From the NCBI GenBank assembly GCA_020744225.1, contig JAGMWG010000017.1:992001-1056000 (forward strand): DNA of 64,000 nt, read 5' to 3'. The position numbers were made by a program, and so were the translations under genes. Shown piece after piece: positions 1-11,143 of the stretch. Position 1 is the stretch's first letter. Every line of letters begins with the position of its first letter. This DNA comes from Paraphoma chrysanthemicola. Lineage: Eukaryota > Ascomycota > Dothideomycetes > Pleosporales > Phaeosphaeriaceae. The notes below the pieces were generated by a model that worked only from the letters and a program-made list of their open reading frames with translations, was not told the DNA's origin and did no database searches.

Positions 1-1683
1 ATCGAGCCGCTAGTGAAGGCCGTGGGGCGAGGATGGTATTTTACTATTTTCTCTCTGGTGACGGGGGTGTCTTGCTTTGGGTGTGTGGTTGTTAGTCGCT
101 GGAAGGGGATGGAGTGGCGGAGAAAGAGATTATTGGGGAGCGTTGCGAGTCCGGTGCTCTGAGCATTTTGTGGTCGTAAAGGATATTGGGTGGTGTGTAG
201 GTGCGATGGATCGTGGCGGTAAGGATTTGAGATATTTCATCGGGGTTATGCAAGTACAAGCACCGGACAGAGCCTTCGCCATGATATTGAAAGCGCTGAT
301 GAGGCCGCAACAATCGAACAATTGTAGAAGCATGCCAGTGGTGTAGAAGTAGGAATACCTATCGCTCTGAGTGCCACAGAAACGGGGCCATACTTCAAGC
401 CTGAAGCGTCTCAATGATGACGTTGCTCAAGTTTCCTCCGACTACGCGTTCGAGCACTTGCAATACCACTCCAAGTCATGGATATGGAACGCTTTTCAGT
501 GCTGGGATATAACTCTTTAAATTACTTTCTATAGGATACAGAGCTCCTAAAGAATATATTGAAAAATAAGCCTTTCATTAAGTAAAGAGTCGTTTAGAAT
601 GGGAAGTGTACTGTTATCAAGCAAGAGGCTAAGCAAAGCGGATATGACATTCACATAGAATGTCCAGATGTATTGCGTAAATCACGACGGTAGCCGGCAT
701 TTTCTAAATCGCAACAGTTCGTGAGATACGCAATCCTGAGGAGTGACTGATTTAACGGCACTTAACCCCACGCGATTGCTTCAGCTGCGCCACAACAAAG
801 CACTCAAAGCTTTCAGCCTTGCTACTCAAGTAGTCCCGATTCTACGCTGGTCTACGGGGATGGATGATATCCGGCTTGGAATATGCCCAGTGCTAATACC
901 TTCTGTACACCGATTCGCCATTACCTGGAGCCTGTGCCAGCTCGGACCTCATTCGACATATGTGCCTCGATCACACTCCTAGTGATGCAAGCGCGCTGCA
1001 CAAGTACTTCGCCGCCCGGTCCTCTTGCCACACTAGTACTGGGCTCCGTTAGTTACTGTAATACGAGCTTTATTGTGGTAGGCTGTGAAATCGAGGTCGA
1101 TGTCTGAGCAGTGCAGCAAAAGAAATATACTTCTGCTGTCAAGGTCCGCGCGCGATACGACTGCTTTGTGAGTGATTGAGGTGGCTAGGTGGCTGGAGAT
1201 CCAGTCAGGCTGAGCGCAGCGCGTATCGCGTAGTCGTTTGTGACGTGTTTTCCATCCCAAGGCTGAGTCCTGGATCTGCCTCGATTGTTCTCGGTATTAC
1301 TTCTCGAAAAGTCGATTTTCTGGGGACTATCTGCATGACACTGGAATATATAGCCTTTTTTGACATTGATCGACACAGGCGTGTCTTTTGGAAGTGCGAA
1401 TTGTTGTGCCTCGCGAAGTGCCAAGATGCAGCGCAGCTGAAGAACGCCTTCGCTTCGGACAACCACATACATTTTAACTTTATGCGCTCCGCCTCAGCCT
1501 TGGGCAAACAAGTCTCCTTGAGAATCGGTCCTTTTTTGCTTTAAAACTTGAACCCTTCTTTAATCTTTTCTTTGGAGCCTTTTCGTCGTCCAGCCGTTTC
1601 GGTTGTACAGCCTCCCAAGCACTGCATCAAAATTATCGAGAGGGACAGATGCAAATTGCGACAAGCCAAGAACATTTTCCACC
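1..1683. other. Intergenic, no gene recognised
   Basis: Short open frames on both strands show no recognisable domain and overlap one another. The stretch at about 490-720 is AT-rich. A TATA-like run (ATATATAG, near 1346) and a pyrimidine-rich leader at about 1547-1590 lie upstream of the CFEM gene and probably belong to its promoter and 5' UTR. Confidence 0.5.
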
Positions 1684-2596
1684 ATGTCTCGATTTTTACA
1701 GCTTTCACGCCATGCTGTGGCCTTCTCGTTCTTGATACTCCTTCCGTTTGTGCAACAAGCACTCGCGGCGAACATCCTGAGCGACGCAGTCCTTTCGATT
1801 CAGCGCGACTGCGTGCAATGGTGTTTCGGAGGATATACGTATATATGGAAAGCGGTCGGCTGTCCACAGGACGATACCTGCATGTGTCGACCAGATCTGC
1901 GGGGTGCGGCTAGCAGTCGATTATCCTCCTGTATCCTCACGGAGTGGAAAACTTGCTCGGATGGGACGGACATTGCGATTGCGACCTCGATATTCAATCG
2001 GTATTGTTCCTTCACGGGGCCGGCGACAGTATTTGTGACACCCACGCCGACGGCCGGGGGCGGCTCCAACGGTGGGCCGGTAACTGTCACGGTACCTGCG
2101 ACAGGGCCTGCTGTAAGGACGGTGTTTACTTCTGCGCCCACCGTCACAGTACTTACGCGGCCGCAAAGCTCAGGTACGAGTCCTCGCGTCGCAAATCCCC
2201 CAACGGACTGGCTTCTTGGCTTCGCGATTATGACGACCGCACTCTCCGTCCTCGCGCTCCGAGCCTGGGTCTGACGACTTGGTAGAAATCAGCAAAGAAA
2301 CCACGTCTACGAATCCCTCGACTCTAGAGACACGGACCCAGGATTCCACAGGCACGAGTACAATCTCTTCCTCGACGCGGATAACACGGATAATCGATGA
2401 CACTCCAGCTGCCCCGACTTCAAGCATAAAGCCTGAGGTGCAACCAAAGCCCGGTCTGGATAAGGGGGATCAAGTGGATATTGTTGTGGGCACGCTTGTT
2501 CCGATTTTTTGTCTGGTGGCTAGCATACTTTTTGCTGTGTGGTATAAAAAGCGGCGGAGGAGGGCTGGAGAGAGGGAAGATGGTAGCACAATATAA
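1684..2596 (+). CDS. CFEM-type cell-surface protein with C-terminal membrane anchor
   Basis: Secreted fungal cysteine-rich protein of about 266 aa. An N-terminal signal peptide (residues 1-23, hydrophobic FSFLILLPF) is followed by an eight-cysteine CFEM-like module with a CVQWC start and a TCMC pair. A Ser/Thr/Pro-rich stalk, one membrane segment (VGTLVPIFCLVASILF) and a basic cytosolic tail complete it. Two exons, 1684-2173 and 2286-2596, are joined by a 112-nt intron (GTACGAG donor, CTGAC branch at about 2270, TAG acceptor) in matching phase. CFEM proteins act at the cell surface in haem uptake, adhesion or sensing; which applies here cannot be told. The ATG at 1684 was chosen because it directly begins the signal peptide. 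If the intron is retained the frame ends at 2274 with a different hydrophobic tail. Confidence 0.8.
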
Positions 2597-2880
2597 TACG
2601 TAATATTCGAGCCAGTGTTGTATGTGCCCAAGATGCGAGCGTGCAGCGCGATAAGGCGGGCGCTGCTGACTTGCAAGAGCTTTGTTCAATTTGGTGTGGA
2701 AATCCTGGTCAGCTTTCACACGCTTTCGTAATGGGTGGAAGAGCCGAATCCAAGCACTCCACGGCAATGGAAAAGCACACAGTCCTTCTGATCACTGAGT
2801 GATCCGTTGTCGCTCGCCCCGCCAATGCGCAATTCAGAAGTAGCTGCCCTTCCACACACAACTCTGTGAGTAAAGGATTG

Positions 2881-4857
2881 TTAGATCAAGTGGAACGTTT
2901 GTTCATGCACTTGACCTTCGGCAAGTGCCTGCATCAACTCTCCGTGCATGATGTTGTCAACATAAGCCTCGCCCAGGAAGAGGTACTTTTCTCCGCGTGG
3001 TCGAAGCACGTAGGGCGTGTTACCACCATAGAGCGCCACGACGATGTCACCGACTCGCATACATTGCGGTCCGAGACCTAGGGAGCCGTTGTTCGTCCAG
3101 AAGACCCTGCGCTGGGAGCATTGTAAACGGGCTTTATACAGTACAGACTTTGTATCGGCTGTATAGGGGCATCCAGAGTCTGAAAAGTACGGGTGGACGC
3201 TGGAGAGTTCCCGCAGAAGATGCATGAAAGAGATATAGAACTCCTCTTGGACGGACTCTTCCAGGTTTTCGACAAATTCAAAGTCTAGCATGCCTGACAC
3301 TACAGTGCGAGCGAGAATTCTGTTCCTGGCTTGGACTTGGAGGTGCAGTTCCGATGATGACGAGGACGGAAACAATTTTGAGCACACGATCTGATGTAGT
3401 GCCAGCAGTGGATGCATCGTTCCAGGCTGGACACTGGAAGCAGCGACTGCGGTATCACTTCCACGTGGCCATGATTGCCGATGACCGTGTTGGCTTCCTT
3501 CGGTATCCTCCATGTTCTTGCCACCAGTGAACTCAGCATTTGTGGTGTGTAGATCCAAGATCTCAGTCATCTGTTGCACTCGGTCATAGCAAATACCCCG
3601 GAGGACTAGCACATTAGCTCCCAGATCATTGTCGTCGGTGAGAGTAGCAATCAGGCTCGGACAAACACTCCATGGGCAGTTTTTTAACCCCCGATCTCCA
3701 ATGTGGAAGATATCATCCTGATGGTCCCATCTTGGTGCCCAGGACCTGTGTTCCAGATCCCCGTCATAATCTGGCAGATGTTCCACGTGCGCAAGACAGT
3801 CCAATCGCCAGGTTTTGTTCATGATGAACACGGCGGTGTTGGCGAAGACCTCACCAACGCTCTTGTCATAACGCACTTCGAAACCGTCTAACTCAGGCCT
3901 GGGCGACACCAAATTTAGAATAGCGTACACTTTATCTTTGGGATCGGTTGAGTCAAATTTGCGAGAAAACTGCAGTGTATCGAGGAAATTCCGAAGCACG
4001 GGATCGCACGTTTCTTCCGCTGCCGTCGTATCGATGCTACTGCAAATCCACTCGCCGACAGCATCGTTATATGATTTTCCCACGCCATATTGAATGAGTT
4101 GATCGAAAAACCAGGATACAGTGGTACCAAAATCTTGCCAGTCAATCTCGTGCTCGCCGCAAAGGACGAGCGCGTTCGTTGCTAACCTTATCTCCTGAAG
4201 GCACCAGATTCTCGAGAACCAGGGCCGTTTGAAGAGTTTCGAAAGACCTGAGCGCACAGTTGGCGTGAAAACGCTTGCTGCAATTTGTACTCTCTCCCAT
4301 CTGTCACGAGTCTCATGGCCCGGATCATCGAGAGATTCCCGACAAGTTGAACTGATCAACTCGAGGACGTCGAAGGTCTCTTGAATGTGGTCCGAAATCG
4401 GGTCCGCAAGCCCTAACCAAACAAGGACTCTCTTCGCAGACGTGAAGATGCTGCCCATCAGGGGCACTTGGTGATTTCGTTCCTCGACATCATCTTGATT
4501 TATGCAAATGGCATCCGTCCAAACAATGCGAGTACAATTTTGAAGACGCATGTGTGCAAGGGCATTCGCAAGTTCCGGCCGAACAGTGAAACCTAGTCCG
4601 TTGCATTGTAATTCCACGGCAGGCTCGGGAGGGCCCCAGGCATACGATAACGCCTCATATGGTGGTGCGGCATCGAGCTCGAAAGGAAGACAAGAACATT
4701 GAAGATATTGATCCTGATGCTGAGTAGGATGTATGAACAGAAGCTTGAAGAGACGGCCACTCAACATGCGTTGCTCGTAGATCGTTGGTAGGGACATGTC
4801 GGGCAGCTTGCGCCGCTGCTGGGTCGCGAGGCCTGCACGTGATAGGATCGCCCTCAC
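2881..4857 (-). CDS. HET-domain protein (heterokaryon incompatibility type)
   Basis: Single-exon gene of 658 aa. The HET domain occupies about residues 70-220 and shows its usual landmarks: YEALSYAWG, then TDAICINQDDVEERNHQV, then RVLVWLG. The long C-terminal part is variable, as in most HET proteins, and I cannot assign it. HET proteins are fungal regulators whose activation causes growth arrest or cell death after fusion with a non-self partner; they usually act in the cytoplasm. The start at 4857 is the first ATG; an alternative at about 4794 (MSLPTIYEQ) would leave the domain intact. No frameshift or stop interrupts it, unlike the HET gene at 16.4 kb. Confidence 0.88.
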   Translation of the reverse strand: MRAILSRAGLATQQRRKLPDMSLPTIYEQRMLSGRLFKLLFIHPTQHQDQYLQCSCLPFELDAAPPYEALSYAWGPPEPAVELQCNGLGFTVRPELANALAHMRLQNCTRIVWTDAICINQDDVEERNHQVPLMGSIFTSAKRVLVWLGLADPISDHIQETFDVLELISSTCRESLDDPGHETRDRWERVQIAASVFTPTVRSGLSKLFKRPWFSRIWCLQEIRLATNALVLCGEHEIDWQDFGTTVSWFFDQLIQYGVGKSYNDAVGEWICSSIDTTAAEETCDPVLRNFLDTLQFSRKFDSTDPKDKVYAILNLVSPRPELDGFEVRYDKSVGEVFANTAVFIMNKTWRLDCLAHVEHLPDYDGDLEHRSWAPRWDHQDDIFHIGDRGLKNCPWSVCPSLIATLTDDNDLGANVLVLRGICYDRVQQMTEILDLHTTNAEFTGGKNMEDTEGSQHGHRQSWPRGSDTAVAASSVQPGTMHPLLALHQIVCSKLFPSSSSSELHLQVQARNRILARTVVSGMLDFEFVENLEESVQEEFYISFMHLLRELSSVHPYFSDSGCPYTADTKSVLYKARLQCSQRRVFWTNNGSLGLGPQCMRVGDIVVALYGGNTPYVLRPRGEKYLFLGEAYVDNIMHGELMQALAEGQVHEQTFHLI

Positions 4858-6252
4858 TCGCCAAGCACCTCCATCGACTCAACGAGCTAAGTCGTTGCAG
4901 ATGTCTACCGACAGACTGCGCATTCGTGTTTCCAAGAGTCAGATTTGGGGGCTTGTTGTACGCAGTTGTATGTTGTCATACCGCGCACAAGGCTGAGGAG
5001 CAGCGAAACCAGCTCAATAGGCTCCCGCACGTGAGCGCAGCTGAGCAGTTCTCGCACCTCCAGTCCTGACAAGAGGACGCCACATTGTACGTGCTCTCCT
5101 TGATTACCGTCCTCTGCTGTGGTCGCTTGGGTTCACTCAGTGCATTCTTCGTGCAGTGCTGCCATTGACCGGAACCTTTGGTTGTACGGCATACGGCGGA
5201 TGGTGGGATCGAAATGAACCTTTCAGACACGACACGACTGCATGGCCCCGTCTTCTATGGTCTCGTCGCTTGATCGAAGTAGGCCGGCCACTGGCGAGGT
5301 CAAATGAATGCAAATGCAAGGCCCGCCAGTGGCGCCCGTCTGTCGAGCTCCTGCAGGGTCTGCCGCCGTTAGCGCAGATGACAAAGGAGCAAAAACTGAT
5401 TGCAGCATCTCATGCACGCAATTTCTCCGTGCTGGGCGGTTTGAGATGTGGAGAGCGGCATGAAAGCCCGCGCGCCCTTGAGCATCGACAATCGTCTGCC
5501 TGAGGCACGATGATTCAGGCAGCCGCAAATAGAACGTGTGCCCAATCCGGCGTGTTATGAGTATGGAGTGGTAGGTGATTGGATGACAAGGTGACATTCG
5601 GCGAAGCTGAGGCCGGTTCCTGGCGTGCGTGACTGGCGAAGCGGGCGCCCAAATCCAGGGTCTCCTTGGCACATGGCCACAGGGCGAAGACGGGCAGGCG
5701 GAGACGTCGTTTCGGTGCCGATAAGTCAGCGATGGCAATCGTGCTCATCTCGTCACTTATATCAGCATAGATTGCGTCGTGTAACACGACCTGCACTCTG
5801 CCTGCACGCCGCGTCCGAATCGGCTTTGTTGTGGTTGTTAGGTTTCTGCCCTACGCGTGGGTCGCGACTGCCCCCCAGAATCGATAGCGGCAACCCCGGC
5901 AGGTACCAACGGCGGTGCGCCCCTCAGTAGCAACAGCGCATCACCACCACCTCAGCTGCACATTTCGCCCACTGCTCCGACGCGGTTGGCTGCAAGTGTG
6001 CTCTCCTTCACACGCTGTCCGTCGCCGCCCGCTAGTGACGTGCGTCGGTTCAAACAGAATCGCCCTTTTCCCAGCCAGTCACGGCGCCAGACGGTCCCCG
6101 GCGGCTGAAACGCTGCAAGGTGCAACCTGCGTCCAGCGGCTGGCACACGGACAGAGGATCACGACCACCTCCCTACCATCGTGGCCCGACCTCGGACTCA
6201 TTCCCAGCACAGGCAGGAGCAGCCAGACTATGTATTCACCCAACTCGCCGCC
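4858..6252. other. Divergent intergenic region between HET gene and disordered-protein gene
   Basis: About 1.4 kb between two outward-reading genes. Overlapping open frames up to 171 codons (for example 5223-5738 minus) have no recognisable domain and unlikely composition. The C-rich stretch from about 5880 to 6250 is probably promoter and leader of the downstream gene. No repeat or RNA gene recognised. Confidence 0.45.
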
Positions 6253-7482
6253 ATGACTCCCAACGTGTCCTTGCCGCCCAAGGACGACCTCATGCACGAC
6301 GACCTCGTCCAGCGCCTCCAAGCCATGAAGACCTCCACCGCTCACTCAGGGCCGACGCCAGTCCGCAGCCCGAGCAAGACAGCCACTCCTCCCGCCGACG
6401 CCATGGAAGACGCAGTGACCCGCCCGACTGGTGCTGCTGCCTCCATCGTGAACGCCGGCAAACCAGAGCTCGATCTCCCCGAAGACGACGCCGACAGCAT
6501 GGGCGAAGCCAACACGCTCGCCCGCCAGCTCAGCAACACCTCCGACGACAGCATCACCTCGAGGCCGCGTCCCACCACGCCGCGCTCGCAGACCGACCCG
6601 TCCTCGGACATGTCTGTCTTCTACCGCCCTCAAACCCGAAACCGCTCCCCTTACGCGCGCACCCACCTCCGCTCACAAAGCAGCTCGGCCTCGCTGTCTG
6701 CACCGCCCATGACGAGGGCGCACTCGCTGCCGACTGTCATGCATCCCGGTGGACAACTCTCGCTCTCGCCCTCTCCACTCCCGCTTGCTCGACCCTCCTC
6801 GCCGCTGCGATCCCCCAAGCGGACCCGCAGCCCGCGTGCACTGGAGCCGAGGACGCTCACAGCTGGACCGCAGGAGCGCTACGGCTCTGGCATACGGCCG
6901 GCCTCGCTTGGCTCCTTCGAGGGCTCGCCCAGCGTCTGCGACATCTCCGAGGATGCAGAGTTGGAGCTTACTCCTCGCGCGGGCACAGGCGTGTCCAGCT
7001 TGTACAGCAGCTCAGGCTCACTATCACGGCGCCGGCGGCCAGCATCGCCTCTCCACCACGTATCCATGCCCTTTGGTGCGCCACCCACGAGCACTCCTTC
7101 CACCAGCACGCCCACGTCTGGTGCCTCATCGCCCCTGTTTGCGCCCACCAAGTTCATTGACTACTACCCATCCTCGCTTACATCATCATCCGTGCCCTCC
7201 ACGCCCACCTCGATGCGCTCTCGCAGCCCTTCCATCTCGTCACTCGAGACCATTGAAGACAGTCCAGATGCGGAGGAAGAGGCCATTGAAGCCGATCGCA
7301 TTGCCCGACTGAAGGCTGCAGCTGACCGCGAGGACGGCGGGGATCAGAGACGCTCCAGCTTGGACGTCCCGGAGCGCGGACGCACCTTTGGTTTTGGCAA
7401 GCGAGACTCGAGAAAGAGGTGGAGTGTGTGTGGTGCCGAGCGACGCGGCGACTTGGACCTTGAGACCATCTGGGAAGACTAA
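6253..7482 (+). CDS. Serine/proline-rich disordered fungal protein with conserved C-terminus
   Basis: 409 aa, rich in Ser, Pro, Thr and Arg and mostly disordered. Many SP and TP dipeptides suggest phosphorylation by proline-directed kinases (inference). The only well-ordered-looking part is the C-terminal 100 residues: a SISSLETIEDSPDAEEEA acidic patch, a charged helix and a terminal RKRWSVCGAERRGDLDLETI block. I recall this end as conserved in filamentous ascomycete proteins usually labelled 'basic proline-rich protein', whose role is unknown. The frame is open upstream to 6181 without an ATG, so the ATG at 6253 was taken as the start. GC content is high, which produces a long false open frame in another phase (6120-7160). 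Confidence 0.75.
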   Translation: MTPNVSLPPKDDLMHDDLVQRLQAMKTSTAHSGPTPVRSPSKTATPPADAMEDAVTRPTGAAASIVNAGKPELDLPEDDADSMGEANTLARQLSNTSDDSITSRPRPTTPRSQTDPSSDMSVFYRPQTRNRSPYARTHLRSQSSSASLSAPPMTRAHSLPTVMHPGGQLSLSPSPLPLARPSSPLRSPKRTRSPRALEPRTLTAGPQERYGSGIRPASLGSFEGSPSVCDISEDAELELTPRAGTGVSSLYSSSGSLSRRRRPASPLHHVSMPFGAPPTSTPSTSTPTSGASSPLFAPTKFIDYYPSSLTSSSVPSTPTSMRSRSPSISSLETIEDSPDAEEEAIEADRIARLKAAADREDGGDQRRSSLDVPERGRTFGFGKRDSRKRWSVCGAERRGDLDLETIWED

Positions 7483-8162
7483 TCATGCGGTCAGCATGCA
7501 GGCGGTTTCAAATTTGCATTCATTGGCGTTCTGCGAGTACCATTTGGTGCTTACATCTCTTTTCTGCCTGGCTTTGCCGGTGCTTGTTATCATGGGCGGC
7601 TTTGCATTCTTCATTCGTAATGACCGGTTTCCAGCGGGGCAATGTTTGCCAGGAGTTGGTATTGCTTCACACATACGGTCCTAACACCCACGACAGTCAC
7701 GTCGTTATTAGCATGATACCCTTCGTAAATATGCGCTTTGGCCTTGGCCTGCAACTACATAGGGCAACGCGCCTAGCAGGTAGCATTTACCTCGAATACG
7801 AATATCTGACAAATCAGCCTTCACGTTCATGCATCACCTGTGACTCTGAGTTCTTTCCGCCGCAGAGAAGTGCGAAGTGCAATATGTGAGCTTGCTCGTG
7901 CGAAAGGCAGAAGTCGGCGGCGATTTCCAAAACCGGTAACTGGAACAGTCGGCCAATGGGAGGCAACTGCCACTGACATCACATCTTGGAAAGCTCCGTA
8001 TTTGCAGTGGGGTCGCATCACGACTGCCCCTCTAACAAAGCTACGCCCAACAGAACATCGACGACGAGTATATGAACTGACCATTTCCGCTCATTGAACG
8101 ACCTCATCCTTCTTCTACCCACACACACACACACTTTCTACCGTTTCAGTCCAAACACCAAA
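7483..8162. other. Intergenic, promoter of the oxidoreductase gene
   Basis: 680 bp without a recognisable gene. A short (AC) run near 8121-8136 lies in the probable 5' UTR of the downstream oxidoreductase gene. Confidence 0.45.
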
Positions 8163-9164
8163 ATGCCCATCAACTTCGGAATTATCGGAACCAATTGGAT
8201 CACGCACTCGTTCGTCAAGTGCGCCCAGGCGACCTCAAAATGGAATCTCGCTGCCGTCTACTCGCGCAAGCACGAAACAGCACAAGAGTTCGCCGCGCAA
8301 TATGAAGGCCAGAAAATCTCCCTCTACACATCCACCGACGACTTGTCCAAAGACACCAACATCTCGACCGTGTACATCGCCAGCCCCAACATTCTGCACT
8401 ATGAACAAGCCAAAACTATGCTCCTCGCAGGCAAGAACGTCATCTTAGAAAAGCCATCTTGCAGCACCGTCGAAGAGCTAGACGACTTGTTCAAGACCGC
8501 GAAAGAAAAAGGGGTGATCCTGATCGAAGCATTCCGCCACATCCAAGAAGCCAATTTCAAAATCCTCAAGTCGGAAATCAGTAAACTAGGACCCATCTAC
8601 GGCGCCAGCATCACCTTCGCACAATACTCTTCCCGCTACGAACAAGTCCTCGCCGGCCAGAAACCCAACATCTTCAACCTCGAAATGGGCGGCGGCGCAC
8701 TCGTCGATCTAGGCGTGTACTGCGTCTCCGCAGCAATCGACCTCTTCGGCGCGCCCGATGACAGCGTATACTACCCCGTCAAAATCGCCACCGGATGCGA
8801 CGGAGCCGGAAAACTCATCCTCACATACCCCACCTTCACAGTCTACCTCTGCCACAGCAAAATCTACAACTCCGACACCGTGTCAGAAGTCTATGGTGAA
8901 AAGGGAACACTCATCGTCCCCACCATCACGGATATCGACAAAGTCACGCTCTGGGATCCCAAGACCAAGACTAGGAAGGACCTTGCTGGGCCCAAGGAGC
9001 CGGCGGATCTGAATCTCAAGGAAGAGGCGGCCGAGTTTGCGAGGGTGATTGAGGAGAAGGATACAAAGGCGTTGGAGAGGTATGAGACGCTGAGTAGGGA
9101 TATTTTGAAGGTGTTGTATAAGGCGAGACATGATAACGGGTTTGTGTTTCCGGGTGGGAAGTAA
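8163..9164 (+). CDS. Gfo/Idh/MocA-family NAD(P)-dependent oxidoreductase
   Basis: 333 aa, no intron. The N-terminal Rossmann fold begins at once (FGIIGTNWITHSF), and the family EKP signature is present as VILEKPSCS near residue 97. The C-terminal substrate domain includes GGGALVDLGVYCVSAA, a typical stretch of the dihydrodiol dehydrogenase / glucose-fructose oxidoreductase group. Such enzymes oxidise hydroxyls of sugars, polyols or related compounds in the cytosol; the substrate here cannot be told. The ATG at 8163 follows an AAA context and gives the normal family length. Two more members of the family lie at 18.4 and 22.9 kb, but this one is separated from them by unrelated genes. Confidence 0.88.
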   Translation: MPINFGIIGTNWITHSFVKCAQATSKWNLAAVYSRKHETAQEFAAQYEGQKISLYTSTDDLSKDTNISTVYIASPNILHYEQAKTMLLAGKNVILEKPSCSTVEELDDLFKTAKEKGVILIEAFRHIQEANFKILKSEISKLGPIYGASITFAQYSSRYEQVLAGQKPNIFNLEMGGGALVDLGVYCVSAAIDLFGAPDDSVYYPVKIATGCDGAGKLILTYPTFTVYLCHSKIYNSDTVSEVYGEKGTLIVPTITDIDKVTLWDPKTKTRKDLAGPKEPADLNLKEEAAEFARVIEEKDTKALERYETLSRDILKVLYKARHDNGFVFPGGK

Positions 9165-9606
9165 GGGGGGAAATGAATGATGGAAAGACGTTTAGAAGCG
9201 AAGGACGAGAAAGAAGAAATCAAATATTCTGCAACATTGGAATTCTATTGCATTGGTGTTGAATGTGTGTGAGATTTTGCATGAGTCCGTTGGCTCCCTG
9301 GAGCGGGTCCGTCTATCCGCATCCTTAGCGACGCGAATAGGGGTAACGCACCTTCAATATCACACAGAGTGTACGAGGGAAGTAAGACCATGCTTTCCAT
9401 TGGAAATAAGCATAAGGCGTGTTGAATGTGCAAATATCAGAAGAAAACGCAAGACAAGAGTCCCAGGCCAACACAATCCAAACATGTGCCTGAATATCAA
9501 CGACTCTCGCATCCCCTGTATGTGCCACCTACGCGTCCGATATCCGCCTCATGCAGTCATCTACCATCCCCAATCTTCCTCCTCACCAACGCAGCGTCAC
9601 AACATT
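9165..9606. other. Convergent 3' intergenic region
   Basis: About 440 bp between two convergent genes. Nothing recognised beyond presumed 3' UTRs. Confidence 0.5.
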
Positions 9607-11143
9607 CTAGCCCAGCAACTCCCTCGCATGACTTCTAGCCACCGCCCTCGCCTTCAGAGTCGCAGACACGTCTCTATTAGCCCCGGCACCCACCGTACTC
9701 AAATCCCAATTCACACACCCCACCTTGCCCTTACAGTCCCGATACACGCTCATCGCCGCCCATCCCCCACAAATCTGCCTCTCGTCCCCCGCACACGCAT
9801 AATTACACGACCCCATAATCCCATCCCTGGGCGCATACCGCGGGTCAAGCTGATTCGCACACCAGCATTCGCGACCATATTCGAGACCTGCGTAGGTGTA
9901 TCCAGAGGTAGAGCAGATATCGATACATATAGGTACAGTCATGCTATCTGATCCTTGCGATGCGCCGTGAAATGCGCGATCGCTGATGTTATCCGTGCCG
10001 CAGCCAGCGTAAGCCCAGCCTTTTGAATTCGTGAGGTCGAGGAAATTCACTTCTCCGGCACCAAAACCCGTAGTATCGTTGCATGTTCCCGGTACAGCAG
10101 GGTCAGGACCGTAAGTAACTGGATTACAGCCTGGAAGTTGTGCGAGAGACCCGCCAGTAGGTTCCTTGACGGTAGTAGGGATCTGGCATTGCTGACATTC
10201 CTGGACAGAGTATTGTGTGACTGCGGCGCATTTATCGACGGAGCCTGAGGCGTCGTTGCATGTGTTAATAGCATTTTGAAGAACATCTACATCCCACCCG
10301 TTTAAAAAGTCGCCGTGGAGACCGTAGCCCGTTGCATCGCCGTTGGCAAAGACAAAAGGGTGTTGCGTGCCGTTCCACTGGTCTGCGAAGATATTCGTGT
10401 CGTACAGAATCTCGTAAAAGATGGAGACCATGTGTACGGGAAACGCGTCCGGGCAGTATCCATTGTTGTACTGCGTCGGGTAAGCGACGTGAGATTTGTG
10501 ATCGGGAGAATCGAGGTTCTTGCCGTCCCAGCAGGCAGGGAAGAAGACCTGGGCGCGGAGACCACCGGGGCAGTTGTAGTTGGGGATGTTGTTGGTCTCG
10601 GGCTGATTGGCGCCGAGACAGGCGTACGAGATGCCCTGGGAGGCGAGATCGCTGCCGCCGCTGCGCTTGTTGGAGTCGCCGGCAAGCATGCGGAAACCCT
10701 CGGGGAAGGCGTGGAGTTTCTCGGTGGCGTTGTCGCGGCGCTGGAGATAGTATACTGCCATACCACCGCTGAGGTCTTTTGGATCTCCGATGACAGGTAC
10801 AGGCTGGAAAGTGCCATCTTTCATGTTGACGTAGAGTTGGGGAGTCCAGTAATTGGATAGATCCTCCTGTATGCTATTAGCCGGGAGTCGAATAGATAGT
10901 GACTCGAGATCATGCCTTGATCTGGCAAGATGAGCACTTCGATGCCCGTGCGTCCTGGTAGGTCATGGATGCAGAAAACCCGGAACCGCCAGAGACGGTG
11001 TGGACATGTCCCGCAACTTTGCCTGGGTTCACAATTGGGTCGACTCGATCGCGAACAATGCGGCCAGGACAGGACATACGAAAGAAAGCGTCTGAGTAGC
11101 CGGCCATGGCAAGTGCCAGATAGATCTTCGTTTCGAAATGCAT
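9607..11143 (-). CDS. Secreted DUF1996 protein with C-terminal WSC domain
   Basis: About 495 aa with a signal peptide (MHFETKIYLALAMAGYSDA), a DUF1996 domain starting FFRMSCPGRIVRDRVDPIV and running to about residue 315, and a cysteine-rich WSC domain near residues 380-470 (GWAYAGCGTD ... GRECWCANQL ... ICGGWAAMSVY). WSC domains bind carbohydrate or act in wall sensing; DUF1996 is a fungal extracellular domain of unknown role. Two exons, 11143-10916 and 10866-9607, join through a 49-nt intron with a GC donor (AAG|GCATGA), a CTAAT branch and a CAG acceptor. The join restores the family sequence CQIKEDLSNYWTPQLYV. A TATAA-like box lies about 95 bp upstream of the ATG. Confidence 0.87.

Noticed and set aside
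5223..5738. 171-codon minus-strand frame upstream of the disordered-protein gene
   Set aside because: No domain, overlaps several competing frames, and composition is unlike the real genes in the window.
6120..7160. 346-codon open frame overlapping the disordered-protein gene
   Set aside because: It lies in another phase of a high-GC gene, has low-complexity His/Arg/Ala composition and no domain; the overlapping frame has the conserved C-terminus.
10315..10860. 181-codon plus-strand frame antisense to the DUF1996 gene
   Set aside because: Val/Gly/Glu-rich shadow of a well-supported gene on the other strand.
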